A stretch of DNA of 64,000 nt from Nocardia uniformis NBRC 13702 (GCF_001613345.1 NZ_BDCE01000092.1:1-64000); one strand, 5' to 3'; numbered from the stretch's first letter, positions 27,992-36,651 are shown. Notes: a model not told the origin generated them from the letters alone. Translations and numbers: made by a program.

Positions 27992-29367
27992 GAACGGCGG
28001 GATGCGCGGTAGCCCTGGCCGCGGCGATGCTGCTCCTCGGCGCGGTACCGGCGGCGGCGGTACAGCCGCCACAGGTCGTGGTCGGCCCGCCACCGCCCGC
28101 GGATCCACCACGCCCCGAATTTCCGATGAAGCAGGACAAGGGATGCGTTGCGGCGGGTCTGCTGCCCGGCAGTGACCTGTCCCGGGTCCCGCAGCCGGAT
28201 GCCGCCCTGAACCTCGCGCGGGTCCGGGAGCTGAGCCGGGGCGCGGGCGTCACGGTGGCGGTCATCGACACCGGGGTGGACCCGAACCCGCGGCTGCCCG
28301 ACATCGTCGGTGGCGGCGACTTCGTCGTCGACGGCGGTAACGGACTGTCCGACTGCGACGCCCACGGCACCCTGGTGGCCGGAATCATCGCCGGGGCGCC
28401 CGATGTGCGGGACGGGTTCGTCGGGGTCGCCCCCGAGGCCAGGATCCTGTCCATCCGGCAGCGCTCTGCGGCGTTCACCGCAGAGCAGCCGCGTGCTTCC
28501 GAGCGGACCGAGGCCGCCGCCACCGAGATTCGCACCATGGCACGCGCCATCGTCCATGCCGCGAACCTGGGTGCGGCGGTGATCACGGTGTCCCGGCCGG
28601 TGTGCGTGCCTGCCGACCAGCAGGTCGACCAGTCCGCGTTGTCGGCCGCTGTCGGGTACGCGGTCCGGGTGCGCGGTTCGCTGATCGTCGCCGGCGCCGG
28701 CGACACCGGTGGTTCCGAATGCAACCAGCAGAACCCGAAAATGGACCCGGCCGACTCGCACGATCCGCGTAACTGGCGCGGAGTGCGAACCATTTCCGCG
28801 CCCGGCTGGTTCACTCCCGAGGTACTCACGGTGGGAGCTACCACCGCCTCCGGCGCGGTGCTGGAGAGTTCCCTGGCCGGGCCCTGGGTGTCGGTGGCCG
28901 CGCCGGGCACGGGCATCGTGTCGCTCGCCCCCGGTGGCGGGATCGTCAACGGTGTCGTTTCGCAGAACGGGTTGAGCCCCGTGGGTGGTAGCGCGTTCGC
29001 CGCCGCGTATGTCAGCGGTGTCGCCGCCTTGCTGCGGTCGCGGTTCCCGGGCGAGACCCCGGCCGAGATCGCCGCCCGCTTGCAGGGCAGTGCCCACGCC
29101 CCGGCCCGCGGCGTCGACAATATGATCGGTGCGGGAATGATCGACCCGCTGGTAGCGCTCAGCTACCGGGCGCCGCCGGCCCGGCCGGCCGGGCTCTACC
29201 TCTCCGCGCCGCTGACCGTACCCCCGTCGGCGCGGCCAGCAGATCGGCGACCGGCGATCATCGCCGTGATAGTGCTCATCGGAGCCGTATTGCTGGGTGC
29301 CGCAGTGAGTTTCAGCCCGGGGCTGGCTCGCAAGCCCGCGGCTGACCAGGAACCGGGGTCGCGGTGA
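27988..29367 (+). CDS. mycP: Mycosin, ESX-associated subtilisin-like protease
   Basis: Mycosins are membrane-anchored serine proteases required for a stable ESX complex. The 459-residue product has a signal peptide (to about residue 24, VPAAAV), a Pro-rich extension, and a full catalytic triad: Asp94 in VAVIDTGVD, His126 in CDAHGTLVAGI and Ser335 in GGSAFAAAYVSG. A C-terminal helix (AIIAVIVLIGAVLLGAAVSF) anchors it in the membrane. ATG 27988 overlaps the eccD stop; a longer frame reaching back to 27841 is rejected because it would run through eccD and bury the signal peptide. Confidence 0.94.
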   Translation: MRTAGCAVALAAAMLLLGAVPAAAVQPPQVVVGPPPPADPPRPEFPMKQDKGCVAAGLLPGSDLSRVPQPDAALNLARVRELSRGAGVTVAVIDTGVDPNPRLPDIVGGGDFVVDGGNGLSDCDAHGTLVAGIIAGAPDVRDGFVGVAPEARILSIRQRSAAFTAEQPRASERTEAAATEIRTMARAIVHAANLGAAVITVSRPVCVPADQQVDQSALSAAVGYAVRVRGSLIVAGAGDTGGSECNQQNPKMDPADSHDPRNWRGVRTISAPGWFTPEVLTVGATTASGAVLESSLAGPWVSVAAPGTGIVSLAPGGGIVNGVVSQNGLSPVGGSAFAAAYVSGVAALLRSRFPGETPAEIAARLQGSAHAPARGVDNMIGAGMIDPLVALSYRAPPARPAGLYLSAPLTVPPSARPADRRPAIIAVIVLIGAVLLGAAVSFSPGLARKPAADQEPGSR

Positions 29368-31208
29368 CGGTGTCGTTCCCGCGCACGGTTCCCGTGCCCA
29401 CCGCCGCCCGCCTGCCTTTCGCTACCGAAGCCGGCCCGCTCGCCGGGGCGCTGATCGGTGGCAGCCTCATCCTCCCCGTCCTGATCGCGACTACCCCCTG
29501 GTGGGTTGTCGTGCTCGTCTCGGCCCTGTGGGCGGGCGCGGTGCTGGTGCCGGTGCGAGGTCGCACCGCCTGCGGGTGGCTGCGCGATCGGCTGGCCTAC
29601 CGAGCGGGCCGGATCCGGCACGCCGACGAACTCACCCGCGCGCAGCCGGTGGTGGATGTGGAGGTGGCCGCGGGCGTGTGCGGTATCCGGCTCGGGGACA
29701 CCACGCTGGTCGCGATGATTCAGCTTGCGCCGAACCTGGACCTGCCGACGATCATCGGCGCGAACACGACCTACACCGAGGACATCGTCCCGGTGGACCT
29801 GCTCGCGACCATGCTCGACCAGTACGGACTCGCCCTCGACATCGACATTGTGACCACCGGGCAGCGGGTCCGGTCCGCGGGAAGTTACGGCGCGCTCTAC
29901 GACCAGCTGATCGGCAACAATCCGGCGATCGGAGACCGGCTCACCTGGCTGGTGCTGCGCCTGGATGTCGAACGCAATCTCGAACTGCTGGCACGGCGCG
30001 GTCCCGCGGCGTCGGTGGCGCCGAAGGCGCTGGCCACGGCGGCGCTGCGGATCGCTTCCCGGTTTCGCGAGCTCGAGATCACCGCGCAGGTCCTGCCGGC
30101 CGAGGCGGTGCGCGAGGCAACCCGGTTGTTGCACACCGGATTCGAGCTGACCGACCTGCGGGAAACCTGGGCTCATCTGGAGGGGGTAGTGTCGGCCCGC
30201 TGCGTCACCAGCTACGAGATCGACCTCGCCGGGATCGACCAGGAAACTCTCGATACCTGCTGGATGTGGCACACGGGCCGGATCACGCTCACCGTGAGTC
30301 TGTCCACCAGGCCCGGCGAACACGGTGCCGGCCCGATGGCTCCGGGAGTCGAGCTGCGCGCCCTGGTGCGTTACGTCGGCACGCCGCAAGTCGACCCACC
30401 CGCGCATCTGCATCCGCTGACCGGTCGGCAGCAGTTGGCCCTGCTGGCGTCGCTTCCCCTCGCCGTGCGCGATCACCTGGGGCGTATCCAGCCTCCACGA
30501 GGGGTCCAACCTGTCCGCCACACTGCCGGATCACCGGATTCTGTTGTCCCGCAACTAAGTCTGCCCATCGGACCGAGCGGGCAGATCCTCGGCGCGATCA
30601 GTGGGCGAGCCGAGCATCATCTCGCGCTGCCACTGTTCGATCCGGTGCGCTACAGTCCGCGCCGACGCACCATCGATGTGCACGCACACCTGTCGACCGC
30701 ACAGCAACTCGTCCTGCGAACCATTGCCGTCGGTGCCGACGTGGAGATCCACACCAGCCGCCCGCAGCAATGGCAGCCGCTGATCGACGCCGTCGGTGAT
30801 CCGCGCTCGGTGCGCCTGGCGGCTGGGCACGGCCCGATCGAGGGCTCGAGCCACGCGGAGCCGGCGAGAGTAGCGGTCTTCGATCATCGCACGCCGACGG
30901 TCACCGCGGCACAGGCCACGATCGTCATCGGCGCACCCGGCGGGCCGCGGCAACGATCTGCCGACCTGGCCATCGACCAGGTCTCGGAGACCACCGTCGA
31001 CGTCAGCATCCCGATGCACACCGTGCGGCTCGACCTGATCGAACCGGTCGGTGAGCAAAGGTACCTGGCCGGTGCCTCGAACACTGGTACCTCGAACAAT
31101 GGTGCCCCGAGCGCTGGTGCCCCGAACGACATGTCGCCCCGCGGCCAACCGGCCGCCGTACCCGCTCTGATCGGTGCTCGACCCGAGTCAGGGATTGCGG
31201 AAAGGTAG
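29364..31208 (+). CDS. eccE: ESX membrane protein EccE
   Basis: EccE is the peripheral core subunit of the secretion complex. The 614-residue product (GTG start overlapping the mycP stop) has two membrane helices near the N-terminus (about 29-68, PLAGALIGGSLILPVLIATT and WWVVVLVSALWAGAVLVPV), then the cytosolic family domain with ACGIRL-like VCGIRLGDTTLVAMIQLAP and DIDIVTTGQR. The C-terminal ~60 residues carry a short imperfect Asn/Gly/Ala repeat (ASNTGTSNNGAPSAGAPN) not usual for the family. It closes the core operon; the next gene starts 8 bases on. Confidence 0.92.
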   Translation: MTVSFPRTVPVPTAARLPFATEAGPLAGALIGGSLILPVLIATTPWWVVVLVSALWAGAVLVPVRGRTACGWLRDRLAYRAGRIRHADELTRAQPVVDVEVAAGVCGIRLGDTTLVAMIQLAPNLDLPTIIGANTTYTEDIVPVDLLATMLDQYGLALDIDIVTTGQRVRSAGSYGALYDQLIGNNPAIGDRLTWLVLRLDVERNLELLARRGPAASVAPKALATAALRIASRFRELEITAQVLPAEAVREATRLLHTGFELTDLRETWAHLEGVVSARCVTSYEIDLAGIDQETLDTCWMWHTGRITLTVSLSTRPGEHGAGPMAPGVELRALVRYVGTPQVDPPAHLHPLTGRQQLALLASLPLAVRDHLGRIQPPRGVQPVRHTAGSPDSVVPQLSLPIGPSGQILGAISGRAEHHLALPLFDPVRYSPRRRTIDVHAHLSTAQQLVLRTIAVGADVEIHTSRPQQWQPLIDAVGDPRSVRLAAGHGPIEGSSHAEPARVAVFDHRTPTVTAAQATIVIGAPGGPRQRSADLAIDQVSETTVDVSIPMHTVRLDLIEPVGEQRYLAGASNTGTSNNGAPSAGAPNDMSPRGQPAAVPALIGARPESGIAER

Positions 31209-31216
31209 GTCCTCAG

Positions 31217-31594
31217 GTGTTGCCGGATTCGAAGCCTCGAAACGACGACAGCAGTGTCGAGTTGACGCCCAGCAGTGTCGAATTGACGCCCAGCAGTGTC
31301 GAATTGACGCCAAGACAAGAATTGACGCCCAGACAGCTGGCCGCGTCGGTGTTTTCGAAGCGGCTGTCCGCGCTCATCGCGGAATCTGTCGTGTCCAGCG
31401 AAGAGGAGGGGCCGGCGCGGTCGTTGACGCTGTATTCGCTGGCGCAACATCTGGAACTGGCGTACCCCGACGTGCCAGTGTCGCAGTCGGGGCTGTATCG
31501 CCTGATCCACGGTGACGCGATACCGCGACTGGATCTGATCATCGCGCTGGCCCGGGTCTTCGACGTCGAGCCGGGCTACTTCATCACCGACTAG
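31217..31594 (+). CDS. EspR-like helix-turn-helix regulator
   Basis: A 125-residue protein whose C-terminal ~75 residues (SLTLYSLAQHLELAYPDVPVS, then GLYRLIHGDAIPRLDLIIALARVF and DVEPGYFI) match the EspR/Xre-type helix-turn-helix family; EspR of mycobacteria is a nucleoid-associated regulator of ESX-1. Here the N-terminus carries three SSVELTP repeats encoded by a DNA tandem repeat. The start is taken as GTG 31217, 8 bases after eccE, with GGTAGG upstream. Placement at the end of the ESX core suggests autogenous control of the locus. Confidence 0.78.
   Translation: MLPDSKPRNDDSSVELTPSSVELTPSSVELTPRQELTPRQLAASVFSKRLSALIAESVVSSEEEGPARSLTLYSLAQHLELAYPDVPVSQSGLYRLIHGDAIPRLDLIIALARVFDVEPGYFITD
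31250..31312 (+). repeat. In-frame 21-bp tandem repeat in the EspR-like gene
   Basis: Three units of the form AGCAGTGTCGARTTGACGCC plus one base each encode SSVELTP; a shorter relict unit (31313-31330) follows. Near-perfect identity points to recent slippage expansion. Confidence 0.8.
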
Positions 31595-31595
31595 G

Positions 31596-31611
31596 TTCCC
31601 GCCGACGGGAA
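31596..31611. promoter_or_regulatory. TTCCC-N6-GGGAA palindrome, copy 5
   Basis: The sequence is TTCCCGCCGACGGGAA. It lies just after the EspR-like stop codon. TAGGAT (31633-31638), a good -10 hexamer, follows after 21 bases, and the next gene starts at 31646, so its transcript would have almost no leader. Confidence 0.6.
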
Positions 31612-31645
31612 CAGCTCGAGACCCGAGATCGATAGGATTCGCGGT

Positions 31646-32752
31646 ATGCCCGACCAGGAACCGGGAGATGTTTTCCTCCGCCATCGGAGCCTGGTGCTCG
31701 CTGCGCTGATGCCCGACTCGCCGGGGGCGGAAGCCGACGCGCCGGGGGCGGAGGCCGACGCGCAGCCAGCCGACGCCGAACCCGCGAAACCGGACCCGGA
31801 GACCACAACGCAAGCGACGCAGCGGCTGATGGAGTCCGACACCGTCCCGGAGTCGCGACCGCTGTCCGGTGTGGTCGATGTCGGGACCGCCACACGCCCA
31901 CGACGGTCGGGCAATTCGTCGGCAAGTGATCGAATCAACGCGCTGTTGAACGGGTCCACGGCCACCGCGTCGAGCCCGCCGACGTTCGTCGAACCCCCGC
32001 GGAGCGCGTACAACGGCGGCGCTACCGCGCCGGCCGACCCGGCACCCGAGCACCGGGATGAATTCGATGACCTGCTGCGACGACCGCGGCAGGAGGGTCT
32101 GCGCGGAAAAGCTGCCGAATGGGGCCAGCGGCTCGTCCCCGCGCTGCGTAAACCCAAGGTCCAACTGGCCGTCGGTGCGGCGCTGGTGGTGCTGCTGCTG
32201 ATTGTGCTTATCCGGCCCGGGGGTGGCGAGCCACCAGAACAACCCCTGGTGATGACGGTTCCGCAAACACCTGCCCCGACATCCGCGGCGAACACCGCCG
32301 CGGCGGACAGTGCCAAGCGAATCCAGGTGCTGTCCGCGAAAAGTCACTGCCCCGCAGGCAGTACTGATCCGATGGACGCCTTCTCCAGCGAGGCCGATAA
32401 GGCCTGGGCATGTGTGCGGGCCTACAAGGTCGACGGACAGGTGCTCACCATCGACCTCGGCGCCAGCCACAAGATCGAATCCATCTCTCTCGTGCCCGGC
32501 TGGGACTACGTGTCCGACAGCGGTGTGGACGAGTGGGACAAACACCGGACCGCCAGCAAGGTGTCCTACCAATTCGATGACGCGAACTTCACCACCTACA
32601 CCCAGGAAACTCTCGATCAGCGGGGCGTGGTGACGACCGAGATCAATCCACCCGTGACGGCGACCAAGATCACTCTGACGATCCTGAAGTCCGGTGGCGA
32701 CCGTGCACTGACCGATACCGCCATCTCCTCGATCGTGATCACCGGACAATAG
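31646..32752 (+). CDS. Membrane-anchored discoidin-like (F5/8 type C) domain protein
   Basis: The 368-residue product has a ~165-residue cytosolic Pro/Ala/acidic region, one membrane helix at about 172-190 (VQLAVGAALVVLLLIVLI), a Pro/Thr/Ala linker and an extracytoplasmic domain resembling the discoidin/F5-8 C fold (KAWACVRAYKVDGQVLTIDL, then SISLVPGWDYVS and VTATKITLTILKSGG). Two cysteines (SHCPAG, WACVRA) may form a disulfide. Such domains bind sugars or surface ligands. It follows the ESX core but is not a known ESX component. The N-terminal part has a GAEADA repeat. Confidence 0.72.
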   Translation: MPDQEPGDVFLRHRSLVLAALMPDSPGAEADAPGAEADAQPADAEPAKPDPETTTQATQRLMESDTVPESRPLSGVVDVGTATRPRRSGNSSASDRINALLNGSTATASSPPTFVEPPRSAYNGGATAPADPAPEHRDEFDDLLRRPRQEGLRGKAAEWGQRLVPALRKPKVQLAVGAALVVLLLIVLIRPGGGEPPEQPLVMTVPQTPAPTSAANTAAADSAKRIQVLSAKSHCPAGSTDPMDAFSSEADKAWACVRAYKVDGQVLTIDLGASHKIESISLVPGWDYVSDSGVDEWDKHRTASKVSYQFDDANFTTYTQETLDQRGVVTTEINPPVTATKITLTILKSGGDRALTDTAISSIVITGQ

Positions 32753-32764
32753 GGAAGGTCGGAG

Positions 32765-33496
32765 ATGGCGTCGAGAACCTGCTACTACTGCTCGCACCAC
32801 AACACCGGTGCCGACGCCCGCTGCGCGCACTGCGGTGCACCGCTGTCCGGACAGGCCGAGGCGACAGAGGCCGCGCCGACGGCGGAGAGGCCCGCGCCGA
32901 CGGCAGAGGTACCCGCACCACACCGAATGCGGCCCGCCGATATGGCCAAGGACCTGTCCGGTGCTGTGACCCGGGAACTGGCCGCGCCGCTGGGCCGGAT
33001 CCGAACACTCACCGATCGGCGCTACCCGCGGCGGCACTGGGTTGCCGTAGCCGCGGGGATCGCCGGATTGCTGGTGTGCGGCATGCTGGTCGGCAGTCGG
33101 TTCGCCATGACACCGCCCACCGCGGCCGCCGGTGTCGCAACAGCGAGCCTGCCCGAGCCGCTGCGCGCCGCGTCCTGTCAGCGGTACAAGGCCGCGGAAC
33201 CCAGCGAGCGCTGTGTGCTGGCGGCCGGTGACGCGCTGCTCAGTGGCATCTCCGGCCGCCGGGATCTGATCTTCCACGTGCGCGCCGTCGCTCCGACCGA
33301 GTTGGCGGAGACGGTCGCGCAGTGGCGCGGGAGTGCGCGGGCGATCGTCGCGGACGGGGAGATCTTCGCGGCGATCGGGCCTGCGGCCACGGTGCTGTAT
33401 GCGGACAGTGCGAAGGGAATTCGGTTGGAGACCACCGCATTCGAGGCGGAGTCGAGCGCCCGGAGCTTCCTGAACCGCTCGGGTCTGCTGCGGTGA
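32765..33496 (+). CDS. Zinc-ribbon single-pass membrane protein
   Basis: A 243-residue protein of unknown function. An N-terminal zinc ribbon (Cys6, Cys9, Cys20, Cys23 in TCYYCSHHN...RCAHCG) is followed by an Ala/Pro/Glu linker, one membrane helix near 96-116 (WVAVAAGIAGLLVCGMLVG) and an extracytoplasmic domain of about 120 residues with two cysteines (AASCQRY, SERCVLA). The gene starts 12 bases after the discoidin-like gene with GGTCGGAG upstream, so the two are probably co-transcribed. I do not recognise the outer domain. It ends the ESX-linked unit before a strong hairpin. Confidence 0.7.
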   Translation: MASRTCYYCSHHNTGADARCAHCGAPLSGQAEATEAAPTAERPAPTAEVPAPHRMRPADMAKDLSGAVTRELAAPLGRIRTLTDRRYPRRHWVAVAAGIAGLLVCGMLVGSRFAMTPPTAAAGVATASLPEPLRAASCQRYKAAEPSERCVLAAGDALLSGISGRRDLIFHVRAVAPTELAETVAQWRGSARAIVADGEIFAAIGPAATVLYADSAKGIRLETTAFEAESSARSFLNRSGLLR

Positions 33497-33512
33497 GGCG
33501 CGTCGCGCAAAA

Positions 33513-33594
33513 CTAGACGGTATGAGGGCCTGAACGTGGTGCGGTGAGGCCGAAGGCCTCGTCTGCAAAGCGTTCAGGCCCTCATACCGTCTAG
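33513..33594. terminator. Long perfect inverted repeat closing the ESX region
   Basis: Arms at 33513-33536 and 33571-33594 are perfectly complementary over 24 bases (outer ends CTAGACGG...CCGTCTAG). A smaller hairpin, GAGGCC-GAA-GGCCTC (33546-33560), is nested in the loop. It lies 16 bases after the zinc-ribbon gene. There is no U-tract, so it may work as an intrinsic terminator of actinobacterial type, but the length is unusual. Confidence 0.7.
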
Positions 33595-33813
33595 GCGCCT
33601 AGCTGCTCCTGCTCTGATCTCTTTTGTGCTGGCTCGGTTTTCGTCGGTCAAGGTGTTGTTGCTGAAAGGGTGAGCTGAGAGCTGGTAACGCTGCGGACCT
33701 TTCATGCCATGCCGAACCGACAGAGGCGAGGGGCAGATCGCCCCATGGTCGGTATCGCAGGTCAGCATTGACCACCGCATTCGGCAATGATTCGGGGCGC
33801 GGCGGGCTCACGA

Positions 33814-34881
33814 CTATTTTGAGCTGTGCCGTTCGACGGGCGTGCCCATTTGCTGTCGCTCGTCTGGAATGCTCGCACTGTCCCAGGTCAGCGGGGATGA
33901 ACGAACATCGGCGATCGTTCGGCCGCGGCGGCGGCGGAAGAGGCTGCGGAGCGTGCCCGCGTTGAGATAGCCGACCTTGGCGGCTACCGAGTCGATGGTC
34001 AGCGCAGTGGTGCGTAACAAATGCGTGGCTCGCTGTAGCCGAATCTCATTCACGAAATCCGTCGGGGACATGCCAATTTCAGTCCGGGTAGCGCGCTGCA
34101 AGCTACGAGGCGTGACGTTGAGTTGCCTTGCGGCATCGGTGATCTGGAACTGTTCAGCGATATGGTCGCGGATCCAACGTTCGAACGCGGCGACCAGCGA
34201 GTCGCCTCGGGCGATCACCTCGGGGACGGCGAATTCGATCTGTGTTCGCCCATAGCCTGCTACCAGGTAGCGGGAGGTCAATTCCGCCAGCGCGGGACTG
34301 CGCGCCGCGATCAGGGATAGCGCCAGATCAAGGTGAGAGAGTGCGGCGCCGGCTGTAGTGATGCGACCGGCGCGGCACAGGACGGGGCCCTCGTCGACGA
34401 CGATGCGCGGATAGCGATTTCGAAATGCCGGGCCGAGCCACCAACTCGTTGTTGCCTGTACACCGTCGAGCACTCCGGCTTCGGCCAGAAAGAACGTACC
34501 GGTGCAAGCGGCGGCGAGGCTTGCACCCTCAGTACGGGCTCGCAAAATCCTTTCCAGGACAGGACGGCCCGCTGGCGCGGAGACCAGCCGAATCAGAGAT
34601 TCGGCGTCGAAGACCAAGACGGCGGGCACAATTATCAGATCGATCCCGGCCGACATGTTCGCCAATCGCGTGGTCGGCACGGTGTGGCCGTGGCCGGAAC
34701 GAACGCTGTCACCGAGCGACACGGTTTGTATTCGCCATACGGCAGGCGCTGGGTCGAATTCCTCGACCAGCGAATTTGCTGTGCTGAACGCCTCCAGCAC
34801 GGCTGCGAGGCCGAAGTCGGCAACGCCATCTACTACGAAGACTGCCACGTCCATGTCGCAAATAGTACCCAAGTTGTCCAT
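33814..34881 (-). CDS. AraC-family regulator with DJ-1/PfpI domain (GlxA type)
   Basis: The 355-residue product has an N-terminal class I glutamine-amidotransferase-like (DJ-1/PfpI) domain at about 10-205, with DVAVFVVDGVADFGLAAVLEAF and the nucleophile-elbow region LAAACTGTFFLAEAG, and a C-terminal AraC double helix-turn-helix (ITDAARQLNVTPRSLQRATR, then IDSVAAKVGYLNAGTLRSLF). Regulators of this build often control neighbouring metabolic genes, with the DJ-1 part as sensor. It is divergent from the glyoxalase-like gene at 35007, which it probably controls. Alternative starts exist (MDVAVF, nine codons later). Confidence 0.88.
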   Translation of the reverse strand: MDNLGTICDMDVAVFVVDGVADFGLAAVLEAFSTANSLVEEFDPAPAVWRIQTVSLGDSVRSGHGHTVPTTRLANMSAGIDLIIVPAVLVFDAESLIRLVSAPAGRPVLERILRARTEGASLAAACTGTFFLAEAGVLDGVQATTSWWLGPAFRNRYPRIVVDEGPVLCRAGRITTAGAALSHLDLALSLIAARSPALAELTSRYLVAGYGRTQIEFAVPEVIARGDSLVAAFERWIRDHIAEQFQITDAARQLNVTPRSLQRATRTEIGMSPTDFVNEIRLQRATHLLRTTALTIDSVAAKVGYLNAGTLRSLFRRRRGRTIADVRSSPLTWDSASIPDERQQMGTPVERHSSK

Positions 34882-35006
34882 TGCGACACTCGGATGTCGG
34901 TTACCAGGCGGTTACTGTCGACATTGGGAGTCTCCCGGCATAGTTGCCGAATCCCCGCGACGTCGCTACTGGCGATCGTGCACCGGCCCTCCAACGCGGA
35001 GTACAC

Positions 35007-35441
35007 ATGACGCTCATCGATACCACTGGCATCCACCACATCCGGCTCACCGTCACCGACATAGAACGCTCCTGCGCGTTCTACCGTGACGTGCTCGGGT
35101 TCGCTATCGCCGCGGAATCGTCGAGCAGTCCGGATGATCCACAGGTTCGCAATGATCCGGCTCAACTCTACGGCGGTGTGGTATTTCAAACCAACGGAAT
35201 GCTTTTCGGACTCAGGCCGGTAGCGGCAGCCGACGATCATTTCGACTCCGAACGGGTGGGCCTGGACCACCTCAGCTTTACGGTGTCGTCGGCGGACGAA
35301 TTATCCGCCGCGGCAGCTAGATTGGACGACGCCGATATCGAACACGGAGAAATTACCACACTGGAACAGTTCGGAATCGTGATCCTGTCCTTCAGTGATC
35401 CCGATGGCATCCACCTCGAACTGACCGCACCGATCGGTTGA
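35007..35441 (+). CDS. VOC (glyoxalase/dioxygenase fold) protein
   Basis: A 144-residue protein with the paired beta-alpha-beta-beta-beta motifs of the vicinal oxygen chelate superfamily: TGIHHIRLTVTDIERSCAFYRDVLGF, then DHLSFTVSSADELSAAAARL and the C-terminal SFSDPDGIHLELTAP. Metal ligands would be His of IHHIRL, His of LDHLSF and Glu of HLELTA, so the site appears intact. The reaction cannot be told (lyase, dioxygenase or resistance role). ATG 35007 follows GCGGAG; the longer frame from 34944 is rejected. The editing-domain gene follows after 25 bases. Confidence 0.85.
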   Translation: MTLIDTTGIHHIRLTVTDIERSCAFYRDVLGFAIAAESSSSPDDPQVRNDPAQLYGGVVFQTNGMLFGLRPVAAADDHFDSERVGLDHLSFTVSSADELSAAAARLDDADIEHGEITTLEQFGIVILSFSDPDGIHLELTAPIG

Positions 35442-35466
35442 CACCCATGTCCCTGGAGCGCTTACG

Positions 35467-35937
35467 ATGAGGATCAACAGTCGCCGCTGCCGTACTTTCA
35501 AGTATAAAGTCACCACTCCGACTTCCTGTGCCGTCGATCTCGATCCGTCAGCAGTCGGGAGGAACGAATTATTCTTCGATTGTCTCGTGGTGACCGTCGA
35601 CGTCGAGCGGGGAGATGTGGCGCTGGGCGCCAAGGCCACGCATGTGATTCGGCGAATCGTCGCCGAATCTGCGGCAGCATATGTTGTTATTCGTGGTTCT
35701 GCTCAGCTGGTTAGCCCAGCCGAGCAGTTCGATGACCTGACCAGCTGGGACATGCTGTCCCAATTAGCTGACGTTCTGGATGTCTTGACTCTTCTTGCCG
35801 AACGCCTGGAGGAGTACGGCGAGCGGGTCCACCTGGTGCCGTTCGGTTGGAAGTACCGTGCGCAGCTCGATCCACTGGAACCCGAACGGGATGAGGATGA
35901 TATCCATCTGGCATTGCGGCTGGCCCCCTCGCAATAG
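35467..35937 (+). CDS. Free-standing threonyl-tRNA-synthetase-type editing domain
   Basis: The 156-residue product resembles the archaeal ThrRS editing domain (D-aminoacyl-tRNA deacylase-like fold), which removes mischarged amino acids from tRNA. Matching features are FFDCLVVTVDVERGD (cf. AFISVEK), AYVVIRGSAQLVSPAEQFDD in the place of the conserved VVVYPFAHLS strand, a helix ending LAERLEEYGERVHL, and the hallmark VPFGWKYRAQL (cf. RAPFGWYKAF). A bacterial free-standing copy could act in trans or protect against a toxic amino acid. ATG follows GGAGCG. It is probably co-transcribed with the VOC gene. Confidence 0.55.
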   Translation: MRINSRRCRTFKYKVTTPTSCAVDLDPSAVGRNELFFDCLVVTVDVERGDVALGAKATHVIRRIVAESAAAYVVIRGSAQLVSPAEQFDDLTSWDMLSQLADVLDVLTLLAERLEEYGERVHLVPFGWKYRAQLDPLEPERDEDDIHLALRLAPSQ

Positions 35938-36068
35938 GTGGCCCTTCACGAATTGGGGTGGCCCTGAAAAAGTGGACAAGGTTGGCTTGCTTCGTTCTCC
36001 GGGTCGGCAGTCGCCCTGCTCGACTGGCAGCGGAGACTGTGGGCTGACTTCGGGAATCCCAGCCCAAC

Positions 36069-36377
36069 TGACCTGCCACCTCTCAGGTTCCAATTCAGCG
36101 ACTAACTGACAGCCTCCACGAGAGGCTGATCGATATGCCACCCCCTACCCTGCCGAGTTTCGTGCGCGAGCGATCGCACTCGTGCGCGCCGGAAAACCTG
36201 CCAAACAGACGGCGACCGAGTTGGGCATTCATCATGGATCGACGACTTCTACAACACCGAACGCCACCACAGCTACCTCAACAACCTCAATCCTGCCCAG
36301 TAGGAGATGCTCTGGCAGGATATCCAACGCGAGTCTCAACTCTCGTAAGGATGGACCACAATCCGGGGGCCACATCA
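36069..36377 (+). mobile_element. IS3-family remnant with large internal deletion
   Basis: Only the ends of the element are left. From 36142, with a frameshift after ATGCCACC, the frame reads YPAEFRARAIALVRAGKPAK, the OrfA helix-turn-helix start. It jumps at GIHHG to the OrfB tail WIDDFYNTERHHSYLNNLNPAQ, then an in-frame TAG, then EMLWQDIQRESQLS. About 1 kb of transposase, including the DDE core, is missing. The approximate ends TGACCTGCCACC and its partner GGGGGCCACATCA resemble IS3 termini; no clear target duplication is seen. Confidence 0.7.
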
Positions 36378-36651
36378 ATGTCGTGTGAGAGCCGTCCCGC
36401 CTTCTATGTGGGCCGCAGGGCTCTCGCGCTCCCCGGGCCGAAATCAGGGGGACAGGTCAAACTCATTGGATCAGAGTCAGCGATGCTGGTGGAACGGCAT
36501 ATGTCCGCTCAAGCTGCGTTCCGCGCTTGTCTCGGTCGGCCGAGTCGCATGACCGCGGCCAAATCTGACATTCGATAAGGCCCGCCCACGCGGGTCAATG
36601 CGGTGTTTCAGCTTGAGTTGCCGCGCGACGCGTAATACCAGGCAAAACTAG

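Noticed and set aside
30884..33568. Reverse frame of 894 residues
   Set aside because: Arg/Gln-rich shadow of eccE and the following genes, with no domain.
35974..36105. Possible coding tail (FSGSAVALLDWQRRLWADFG) before the IS3 remnant
   Set aside because: Looks protein-like but has no start and no family I know; it runs into the IS3 end, so it is at most a small gene scrap.
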